NCBI GenBank assembly: GCA_945641355.1
Contig: CALZEQ010000007.1
Location: 1 to 64,000 of the forward strand
Source of the DNA: an uncultured Mediterranea sp.
GTDB lineage: Bacteria; Bacteroidota; Bacteroidia; Bacteroidales; Bacteroidaceae
Length of the DNA stretch: 64,000 bases
Direction of reading: 5' to 3'
Below the pieces are notes generated by a model, which saw nothing but the letters and a program-made list of their open reading frames with translations, was not told the DNA's origin and searched no databases. This document shows, piece by piece, positions 18,226 through 25,429 of this stretch (its first letter is position 1; each line of letters opens with the position of its first letter). The translations under genes and the position numbers were made by a program.

Positions 18226-18256
18226 CAAAGGTAGGCATTTTCTTTTGAATAACAAA
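18226..18256 (-). promoter_or_regulatory. Promoter of rpsF-rpsR-rplI
   Basis: On the minus strand, TTTG (18256-18253), a 19-base spacer and TACCTTTG (18233-18226): a perfect Bacteroides promoter. Confidence 0.85.
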
Positions 18257-18342
18257 CATTTGCTGTTTTTTTCTTGTCGGTTCTCGTTTTTCTCGTCCCT
18301 TTGCACTATCTTCGCATCGTGTTTAACCCCTGTTTATTCAAT

Positions 18343-18789
18343 ATGACAGAACAGTTCAATGTCGATATAAGGTTGATATTTGCCATTCTCAATGGAAAAG
18401 TGTCGGCTGCCATCAATCGCAAGCTTTCCAAGAGCCTGCGTGACAATGGTATTCCCATTACCCCTGAGCAGTGGGTGGTATTGGTCTTCTTATGGAAGAA
18501 GGACGGCTCTTCGCAGCAGGAATTGTGCAACGCCACGTTTATGGACAAGCCCAGCATGACCCGTCTCATCAACAAGATGGAGCGGATGCATCTGGTGGTG
18601 CGCATCTCAGACAAGAACGACCGCCGATCCAATCTGGTATATCTGACGAAGGATGGAAAGAAACTGGAACAGCAAGCTTTTGCGGTGGCCAACCAGGCAT
18701 TGCACGAGGGGTTACAAGGCATCGGTACCGAAGAACTGCGTATCAGTCAGGAGGTGCTTCGGATGATATTTTTGAATACAAAAGAGTGA
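18343..18789 (+). CDS. MarR-family transcriptional regulator
   Basis: 148 residues forming a winged helix: the recognition region reads SQQELCNATFMDKPSMTRLINKMERMHLVVRISDKNDRRSNLVYLTKDGK, here noted by its key parts PSMTRLINKMER (recognition helix) and DRRSNLVYLT (wing). MarR dimers usually repress nearby or stress genes and respond to small aromatic ligands. The ATG at 18343 follows a -7-like TATCTTCG (18308-18315); an upstream frame from 18274 would begin before the promoter. The gene is divergent from rpsF; its targets are unknown. Confidence 0.88.
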   Translation: MTEQFNVDIRLIFAILNGKVSAAINRKLSKSLRDNGIPITPEQWVVLVFLWKKDGSSQQELCNATFMDKPSMTRLINKMERMHLVVRISDKNDRRSNLVYLTKDGKKLEQQAFAVANQALHEGLQGIGTEELRISQEVLRMIFLNTKE

Positions 18790-18934
18790 AATAAGGGGTA
18801 TGGAACCGTTGAACAGCGTTAATTTGTTCCTAATAATTGATTTTTTTCATAAATTATTTCGCTTGTTAAAGAATTATGCTTTTCTTTGTATCAAGAATGT
18901 AAATAGACAAATAATTTAATAAAATAATATACTC

Positions 18935-19111
18935 ATGAAAGGCTTATTGAAAAATCTGGGATTGATATTAATCGTTGTAGCAGCCATCATTCTGATTGTT
19001 TGCTCATTTACCGGAAATGTGAACAACAATGTGATTTTGGGTACATCTGCTGCCCTGGTGGTACTGGGTTTGGTATCTTACATTGTATTGAACAAACGGT
19101 TGACCGATTAA
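18935..19111 (+). CDS. Two-helix small membrane protein
   Basis: A 58-residue protein, MKGLLKNLGLILIVVAAI onward, with two hydrophobic helices (about 6-24 and 34-51) joined by a short polar loop (FTGNVNNN) and ending NKRLTD. Start ATG at 18935, stop TAA at 19109-19111, and its own terminator follows. I recall similar short proteins in Bacteroides genomes but no function. It is below the length cut-off of most gene finders. A TTTCTTTG-like -7 region lies near 18890. Confidence 0.7.
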   Translation: MKGLLKNLGLILIVVAAIILIVCSFTGNVNNNVILGTSAALVVLGLVSYIVLNKRLTD

Positions 19112-19130
19112 TGGTCAAGGAAAAGAAATA

Positions 19131-19160
19131 AAAAAGGCGGTTGATCAACCGCCTTTTTTA
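19131..19160. terminator. Bidirectional terminator between the small membrane protein gene and rprY
   Basis: A perfect palindrome, AAAAAGGCGGTTGA with TCAACCGCCTTTTT, flanked by A on the left and T on the right, so it can end transcription from both convergent sides. Confidence 0.92.
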
Positions 19161-19180
19161 TTTCTTCTGTTCCGTACTCA

Positions 19181-19882
19181 TCAGGCATCCGTATCAGGGG
19201 TAATCAGCTTGTAACCCTTGCCGTGGATGTTGATGATTTCGATAGAGTCATCCTCTTTCAGGTGCTTGCGCAGCTTGGTGATATACACGTCCATGCTGCG
19301 GGCGTTGAAGTAGTTGTCATCAATCCAGATAGTTTTCAGCGCGAAGTCACGCTGCAGAATCTCGTTGGCGTGTGCACACAGCAATCCCAGCAGTTCAGAC
19401 TCTTTCGTTGTCAGTTTCGTCTGTCTTTCAGCAGTAGACAGAATCTGCTTCTGCGTGTCGAATGTGAACTTGCCAATCTTGTAGATGTTGCTTTCCTTGT
19501 TCTTCTTGCCACGTACACGACGCAGGATGGCTTCGATACGGAAAGTCAGCTCTTCCATGCTGAAAGGCTTGGTGATGTAGTCGTCTGCACCAATCTTGAA
19601 GCCTTCCAGGATATCCTCTTTCAAGGTTTTGGCAGTCAAGAAGATGATAGGTATCTCTGCATTGGCAGCACGTACTTCCTGTGCCAAGGTGAATCCGTCT
19701 TTCTTGGGCATCATGACATCAAATACGCACAAGTCGTACTTGTTCTTCAGGAAAGCCTTGAAGCCGGCCTCGCCATCGGGATACAATTCTGCGGCATAAC
19801 CCTTGGCCTGTAAGTATTCTCTCAACAGCATGCCAAGATTCTCATCATCTTCGCATAACAAAATACGTAGTTTTTCGTCCAT
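19181..19882 (-). CDS. rprY: Response regulator RprY
   Basis: A 233-residue OmpR-type regulator. The receiver domain (1-120) has the acidic pocket Glu11-Asp12-Asp13, phospho-acceptor Asp55 in FDVMMP and the KPFS loop; the C-terminal winged helix (about 130-230) ends with RSMDVYITKLRKHL and IHGKGYKL. Sequence and the adjacent kinase match RprY/RprX, first described in Bacteroides fragilis. It starts three bases after the rprX stop. The regulon in this organism is not visible here. Confidence 0.92.
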   Translation of the reverse strand: MDEKLRILLCEDDENLGMLLREYLQAKGYAAELYPDGEAGFKAFLKNKYDLCVFDVMMPKKDGFTLAQEVRAANAEIPIIFLTAKTLKEDILEGFKIGADDYITKPFSMEELTFRIEAILRRVRGKKNKESNIYKIGKFTFDTQKQILSTAERQTKLTTKESELLGLLCAHANEILQRDFALKTIWIDDNYFNARSMDVYITKLRKHLKEDDSIEIINIHGKGYKLITPDTDA

Positions 19883-19885
19883 ATC

Positions 19886-21424
19886 TCAATCGGTTTTTAA
19901 TAAAGGTAATGCAATAATAAATGTTGTTCCTACGTTCAGCTCGCTTTCGGCACGGATGGAACCTTTGTGGTCGGTAATGATTTTCTTCACATAGGCCAAT
20001 CCTAAGCCAAACCCTTTCACGTCGTGCAGATTACCTGTATGCACGCGGTAGAACTTCTCGAATATCTTTTTCAAATTCTCTTTCTTGATGCCGATTCCGT
20101 TGTCCTGTATGGATATCATCAGCTTGCCCGGTTCGTTCCACGTCTTCACAATCAGTTGCAGGTCGGTGTCGGGCCGTTTATACTTGACGGCATTGTCCAT
20201 GAGATTGAATATCACGTTGGTGATGTGCATCTCGTCGGCAAAGATAATCGGGTCATCAGCTTTCAGCTCCGAGTCGATTTGGCCGTTGTAGCGTTCAACC
20301 TTCAGCGTGAAGGTGTTTATGACACTTGTAATCAATTCGTTGATATCCAGTTCCTTCATCTTCAATGTAGCCTTTTGGCGGTCGAACATCGACATCTGCA
20401 GCACCTTCTCCACCTGGAAGCGCAGCCGCTTGGTCTCATCGTTGATGACTCCTGAGATGTGCTGGAACATGGCAGGCGACTTGCCCACAGCGGGATCCTT
20501 CAACATCTGTGCCGCCAGCGAGATGGTGGATATCGGTGTCTTGAACTCATGTGTCATGTTGTTGATAAAGTCGTTCTTCATCTCTGTTAGCCGTTTCTGC
20601 CGGAAGATGATGTAGATGGTAAAGATGAAGGTTATCAGCAACACCAGCGTGAATATCAGCGACGGTATCATGAAGCTTACCGAATCGAAAATGTAGTTCC
20701 GCTTGCCGGGAAAGTGTATTTTGACGATGCTCATGCGTGCCGGCGGGTCGTTCAGGAAGAGGGGTTGCGAGTATGAACTTTCGCTTCCCTCGTCGTTGTA
20801 GTCCGAGCAGCGGTACACCTCTCTGCCGTCGCGGTCGATGACCTTGAAGTGGAAGTCCAGATCGCCGATGCCGTTGTCTATCAGTCCCGACTTCAGGTAC
20901 TGATCCAGATTCTTGAAGTTGACCCGCTCCTCGATGGGCTTGTCCTTGGCGTGGTACACCATCTGCCACACCACGTCGTCAACTAGCGCACGCTGGTACA
21001 GGTAGCGGTTCTTGATCATGTCCACCATGGTGCGTGATGTCTGCGGGATGGTTTTGGTACCATGCTTCCGCGATATCATGGCGCGTGGCAGATCCTTCGT
21101 ACCGAAGGTCTTCAGTTCGATGGATGAGTGCATTGAGCCGTCGGGCGAAGAGATGCTGAAACGTTGTGTCTGCACGATGCCTCCGCCTTTGGTCTGTTCC
21201 CAGACTTTCTTTTCCGCTTCCGACACGTCTTCCTGCAGCCAACGGCTTACCTCCGCCGATTCAACGTCTTTCGAGGCGGCCATCAGGGCACGCTTCACCG
21301 ATTCGTCGAATTGCTCGTTGCGCATCTTGACCATCTCCTCTATATAGCTGATCTGCAGATAGAGCAGGCTCAGGAAGGAGAGGCCCATCACAATGCCTAA
21401 TATCCAAATAGTTGATTTTTTCAT
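19886..21424 (-). CDS. rprX: Sensor histidine kinase RprX
   Basis: A 512-residue membrane kinase: helix at 7-27, a periplasmic sensor domain (about 30-248), a second helix at about 250-274, then a dimerisation domain with phospho-acceptor His292 in NMTHEFKTPISTIS and a full ATPase domain (N-box DNAVKYK, G1 DNGIGI, G2 GFGLGLAYV). It phosphorylates RprY, encoded directly downstream. The upstream DNA holds several (A/T)TTAAC motifs that might be regulator sites. Confidence 0.92.
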   Translation of the reverse strand: MKKSTIWILGIVMGLSFLSLLYLQISYIEEMVKMRNEQFDESVKRALMAASKDVESAEVSRWLQEDVSEAEKKVWEQTKGGGIVQTQRFSISSPDGSMHSSIELKTFGTKDLPRAMISRKHGTKTIPQTSRTMVDMIKNRYLYQRALVDDVVWQMVYHAKDKPIEERVNFKNLDQYLKSGLIDNGIGDLDFHFKVIDRDGREVYRCSDYNDEGSESSYSQPLFLNDPPARMSIVKIHFPGKRNYIFDSVSFMIPSLIFTLVLLITFIFTIYIIFRQKRLTEMKNDFINNMTHEFKTPISTISLAAQMLKDPAVGKSPAMFQHISGVINDETKRLRFQVEKVLQMSMFDRQKATLKMKELDINELITSVINTFTLKVERYNGQIDSELKADDPIIFADEMHITNVIFNLMDNAVKYKRPDTDLQLIVKTWNEPGKLMISIQDNGIGIKKENLKKIFEKFYRVHTGNLHDVKGFGLGLAYVKKIITDHKGSIRAESELNVGTTFIIALPLLKTD

Positions 21425-21743
21425 AGCTGCAAAATTAACAATCCCTAATTAACACTCCTAGCCAATTAACCTGTTTTAACCGTGCGTTCTCGTAAATTAA
21501 CCGAAAGCGTGTTTCTTAGGTTTCGTTCTGTACACTATAACAAAAAAACAGTCGATTTGTTTTGCAAAATTAATAAAAAAAGAAGAGGTGTAAAAGGTGT
21601 GGTATGGGATTCTGTAGGCTTGGGCATCGCATTCCACGGTCTGCTTGTCGTGCAAGGGGTGGGGCGTAGAACAGTAGTGCCAGAAGTCCGTTCGGGGCTT
21701 CTGGCACGCTTCTGAAAATATGGTTCGATGCAGGTGAAGAAGC
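21425..21743. other. Intergenic region between rprX and the EF-G paralogue
   Basis: Contains four ATTAAC motifs and one TTTAAC (434-439, 448-453, 465-470, 475-480 and 496-501, each plus 21000) just upstream of rprX, and a 10-bp hairpin GTGCCAGAAG/CTTCTGGCAC (21677-21686 and 21698-21707) after the EF-G paralogue, probably its transcript end though without a clear T tract. No convincing gene was found between them. Confidence 0.6.
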
Positions 21744-23900
21744 TTATTCTTCTGTTTGCTTGGATTCGAATTCCTTGATTAGTCTTTCCTGTACATCGCT
21801 CGGTACCAGTTCGTAGCTAGCAAACTTCATGATGAACGAGGCACGTCCGCCGGTCAGCGAACTCAGTGCGGTAGAGTAGGAGGACATCTCCTTCAGAGGT
21901 ACCTTGGCCACCAGTTTCTCGTAGCCAGCTTCGCTGCTCATGCCCATAATCATGGCACGGCGTCCTTGCAGGTCGCTCATCACGTCGCCCATCTTGTCGG
22001 ACGGAACGAATACCTCTACATCGTATATCGGCTCCAGAATCTTGGGACCTGCGTTGCGGAAGGCTTCGCTAAATGCGTTACGTCCGGCCAGCATGAATGA
22101 GATTTCGTTGGAGTCAACCGGGTGCATCTTGCCGTCGTATACGATAACACGTACGTCGCGGGCATACGAGCCGGTCAGCGGGCCTTGCTCCATGCGCGAC
22201 ATGATACCCTTCAGGATGGCAGGCATGAAGCGTGCATCAATGGCGCCACCTACCACACTGTTGACGAATACCAGCTTGCCACCCCATTCCAAAGGTATCT
22301 CTTCGGTACCCTTTACGTTCATCTTGAACTCCTGACCGTTGAAGCGGTAGGTGTCGGGTGCAGGCATACCTTCGTAGTATGGTTCTACAATGAGATGGAC
22401 TTCACCGAACTGTCCGGCACCACCCGACTGCTTCTTGTGGCGGTAGTCGGCGCGGGCAGCCTTCGTGATGGTTTCGCGATAGGGGATTCTCGGCTCTTCA
22501 AACTTGATGGCCAGTTTTTCGTTGTTCTCCAGCCGCCACTTCAAGGTGCGTAGGTGGAATTCGCCTTGTCCGTGTACGATGGTCTGGCGCAGCTCTTTTG
22601 ACTGATCGATGACCCACGTCGGGTCTTCCTCGTGCATACGGTTCAAGATGGCCATCATCTTCTCTGTATCTGCCTCATTGACCGGTTTGATGGCGCGTGA
22701 GTACTTGGAGTTGGGGTATTTGATGAAGTTGAAGCGGTTTTCGCTGCCTTTGCCATTCAGCGTGTTGCCTGTATGTACATCTTTCAGCTTCACGGTACAA
22801 CCTATGTCACCGGCTACCATCTCTTCCACCTTGATGCGGTTGGCACCTGCGCAGGCGTAGATTTGGGCGATGCGCTCCTTCGAGCCGCGGTCGGCGTTGC
22901 TGAAGTCATCCCCTTCGTGAACCTTTCCGCTCATCACCTTAAAGTACTGCACGTCACCGATGTGCGGTTCGACGGCTGTCTTGAAGAAGTAGAGTGATGT
23001 GGGGCCTTCTGACTCGGGCTTCACCACTTCACCGCGTGTGTTGTGTACAGGCGGCATTTCGTCAACAAACGGCACTACGTTGCCCAGGAACTCCATCAGT
23101 CGGCGTACACCCATGTCCTTGCCGGCGCATACGCAGAATACGGGGAACATGCCGCGGCAGGCCAGTCCCTTGCGGATACCTTCGCGCATTTCGTCTTCCG
23201 TCAGCGAGTCTTGTTCAAAGAACTTCTCCATCAGACCTTCATCGTGTTCGGCAGCGGCTTCTACCAGTGCCTTGTGCATTTCGGTGGCCTTGTCCAGTTC
23301 TTCGGCGGGAATCTCTTCGATTGTGGGTGCACCGCCTTCGGGCCCCCACGAATATTTCTTCATCAAAAGTACATCAATCAGCGAATTGAAATTCGGGCCG
23401 GTAGCCAGCGGGTATTGTACAGGCACTACCTTCGACCCATAGATGGATTGCAGCTGCTCCAGCACCATGTCGTAGTCGCACTTCTCGTTGTCCAGCTGGT
23501 TTACCAGGAAGATGACCGGTTTGCCCAGCTTCTCGGTGTAGCGGAAGTGGTTCTGTGTGCCTACTTCCGGACCGTATTGTCCGTTCAGCAGCAGGATGGC
23601 GGTATCGGTTACATTGAGCGCGGTCATGGCGGCTCCTACGAAGTCATCGCTACCCGGGCAGTCGATGATGTTCAGCTTCTTTCCGTTCCATTCTACGTGG
23701 AATACGGTAGAGAAGACCGAATAACCATACTCTTGCTCAACGGGGAAGTAGTCGCTGACCGTATTTTTGGCAGTGATTCTGCCGCGACGTTTTATAATAC
23801 CACTCTCATAGAGTAAGGCCTCTGTGAGGGTGGTTTTACCTGAGCCGTCATTGCCAAGCAGTGCAATGTTTTTGATTTCATTCGTCTGATATACTTTCAT
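21744..23900 (-). CDS. fusA2: Elongation factor G paralogue with altered GTPase centre (FusA2 type)
   Basis: 718 residues with the full EF-G domain order: G domain (1-270), beta-barrel (about 295-380), and domains III-V ending in GGRASFIMKFASYE. The P-loop is GNDGSGKTT (16-24). Switch II reads DCPGSDDF where active EF-G has DTPGHVDF, so the catalytic His is Ser84; switch I lacks the usual RGIT and the base motif is NQLD. I recall work in Bacteroides thetaiotaomicron showing a second EF-G, FusA2, that supports translation without GTP hydrolysis, needed for gut colonisation. This gene looks like that orthologue and is not the housekeeping fusA. Confidence 0.85.
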   Translation of the reverse strand: MKVYQTNEIKNIALLGNDGSGKTTLTEALLYESGIIKRRGRITAKNTVSDYFPVEQEYGYSVFSTVFHVEWNGKKLNIIDCPGSDDFVGAAMTALNVTDTAILLLNGQYGPEVGTQNHFRYTEKLGKPVIFLVNQLDNEKCDYDMVLEQLQSIYGSKVVPVQYPLATGPNFNSLIDVLLMKKYSWGPEGGAPTIEEIPAEELDKATEMHKALVEAAAEHDEGLMEKFFEQDSLTEDEMREGIRKGLACRGMFPVFCVCAGKDMGVRRLMEFLGNVVPFVDEMPPVHNTRGEVVKPESEGPTSLYFFKTAVEPHIGDVQYFKVMSGKVHEGDDFSNADRGSKERIAQIYACAGANRIKVEEMVAGDIGCTVKLKDVHTGNTLNGKGSENRFNFIKYPNSKYSRAIKPVNEADTEKMMAILNRMHEEDPTWVIDQSKELRQTIVHGQGEFHLRTLKWRLENNEKLAIKFEEPRIPYRETITKAARADYRHKKQSGGAGQFGEVHLIVEPYYEGMPAPDTYRFNGQEFKMNVKGTEEIPLEWGGKLVFVNSVVGGAIDARFMPAILKGIMSRMEQGPLTGSYARDVRVIVYDGKMHPVDSNEISFMLAGRNAFSEAFRNAGPKILEPIYDVEVFVPSDKMGDVMSDLQGRRAMIMGMSSEAGYEKLVAKVPLKEMSSYSTALSSLTGGRASFIMKFASYELVPSDVQERLIKEFESKQTEE

Positions 23901-24090
23901 GATACGTTAGAATTTAAAGTGAATAATAAGGGACAGATTGCCGTTCTGATGCGGGTCATTGCCCCCGTTTACTTTTGCGAGGCGCAAATTAGACATTAAT
24001 TGAGGAATAGGCAAAAATCGAGATATGTTTTTAAACATACTCGTGGAATAAAACCTTTCTCCTTCTCTTCATTGTATCGATGATTTGTAC

Positions 24091-24098
24091 TACCTTTG
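24091..24098 (+). promoter_or_regulatory. -7 element for the M19 dipeptidase gene
   Basis: TACCTTTG lies 68 bases before the ATG at 24166. No good TTTG at 19-20 bases upstream. Confidence 0.55.
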
Positions 24099-24165
24099 CA
24101 CATGTCAAGGGGGATTCGGCAGTCGGTCTCTCCTTTCCCATTGTTTATAAAAACGACTCAAGCTC

Positions 24166-25269
24166 ATGAATAGATTCATTGTAGGATTGTTCCTTGGTCT
24201 GACGCTGGCGTGTCCGTGCCGAAGCCAGAACCCTGATGCAGGCCATTCGGCCGCTTGCCGGCAAGAGCTGCTTGCACGTGCCAAAGAGATTCACCGGCGT
24301 ATCCTCTCATTGGATACACATACCGATACACCCCTCCAGTTTACCGACACATATAATATAGGTTCGCGCGCGAAGACGCAGGTCTGTCTGCCGAAGATGG
24401 AGGAGGGTTGCCTGGACGGGCAGTATCTGGCCTGTTGGGTGCGTCAGGATGTGTGCGACTCGTTGCATACGCAAGAAGCGGTACGTCGGGTGAATCGTCT
24501 GCTGGCAGCCATACACAGGCAGGTGGTCATGAATGCCGACCGCTGTGGTATCGCCCGCACGGCCGACGACCTGGCCCGTTTGAAGGCCGAGGGGAAGAAG
24601 GCCTTCTTCATCGGCATAGAGAATGCATATGGGGTAGGGCGTGATTTGGCCCAGGTGGAACGGGTGCAGCGACAGGGAGTCACCTACATCACGCTGTGCC
24701 ACTCCAGCAACAACGATGTGTGCGACAGCTCGTCCGACAAGGCAGGCCCCCGCTGGGGCGGCCTGAGTCCCTTCGGCAAGCAGTTGGTTGCTGAGATGAA
24801 CCGTCTGGGTGTTCTCATCGACGTTTCCCACGCTTCGGAATCCACCTTTTGGGATGTGTTGCGCTGTTCGTCCCAACCTGTTGTAGCCACCCATTCCTCG
24901 TCAAAGGCCCTCTATAGGCACAACCGCAACTTGAGCGACGAGCAGCTGCGTGCATTAGCACAGCAGGGAGGCGTGGCGCAGGCCTGTCCGCTGGGCGGCT
25001 TTCTGCGGCGCGATGCCCGTAATGCCACGTTGGCCGACTTCATGAAGCACCTGCTCCACATGATAGAGGTGGCCGGCATCGACCATGTGGGCATCGGTAC
25101 CGACTTCGACGGAGGTGGTGGAGTGAAAGGCTGCAACGGCGACGATGAACTCATCCACATCACGGTATCCTTGCTGGAGGCCGGTTTCTCTGAAGAAGAG
25201 ATTGCCAAGATTTGGGGTGGCAACTTCTTGCGCGTTTTGCGTCAAGTACAGGAAAATTGCCGTTTTTGA
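24166..25269 (+). CDS. Secreted membrane-dipeptidase-like peptidase (family M19)
   Basis: A 367-residue zinc dipeptidase of the renal dipeptidase family, which cleaves short peptides. The N-terminus (MNRFIVGLFLGLTLACPC) is a signal sequence, possibly with a lipobox. Zinc ligands are visible: His52 and Asp54 in LDTHTDTP, Glu in FIGIENAYG, and the histidines in DVSHAS and VATHSSSKAL; the C-terminal GIGTDFDGGGG is also typical. The gene stands alone. It is convergent with nothing and is followed by a terminator that overlaps its own stop codon. Confidence 0.88.
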   Translation: MNRFIVGLFLGLTLACPCRSQNPDAGHSAACRQELLARAKEIHRRILSLDTHTDTPLQFTDTYNIGSRAKTQVCLPKMEEGCLDGQYLACWVRQDVCDSLHTQEAVRRVNRLLAAIHRQVVMNADRCGIARTADDLARLKAEGKKAFFIGIENAYGVGRDLAQVERVQRQGVTYITLCHSSNNDVCDSSSDKAGPRWGGLSPFGKQLVAEMNRLGVLIDVSHASESTFWDVLRCSSQPVVATHSSSKALYRHNRNLSDEQLRALAQQGGVAQACPLGGFLRRDARNATLADFMKHLLHMIEVAGIDHVGIGTDFDGGGGVKGCNGDDELIHITVSLLEAGFSEEEIAKIWGGNFLRVLRQVQENCRF

Positions 25270-25287
25270 TTGAAAAAACGGCAATTT
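25254..25287 (+). terminator. Terminator overlapping the dipeptidase stop codon
   Basis: ATTGCCGTTTTT pairs with AAAAACGGCAAT around the TGA at 25267-25269, giving a 12-bp stem whose right arm ends in ATTT. Confidence 0.7.
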
Positions 25288-25345
25288 GAATGAAAAGACT
25301 CCCCCTTTTGACCTATTTATAGCCATTCCTTTTAACTTTTTCACC

Positions 25346-25353
25346 TACCTTTG
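25346..25353 (+). promoter_or_regulatory. -7 element for the GH35 gene
   Basis: TACCTTTG, 77 bases before the start codon. The -33 element is not clear. Confidence 0.5.
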
Positions 25354-25429
25354 CATCGGTGGCAGTACCGGCATACGGATGGGACTGCCGCTGTGTGAAG
25401 AGTGACCAAGTATTAACTAATACCATATA

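Noticed and set aside
21482..21715. 77-codon plus-strand frame between rprX and the EF-G paralogue
   Set aside because: No promoter or ribosome site, ends inside the hairpin region, and no recognisable features.
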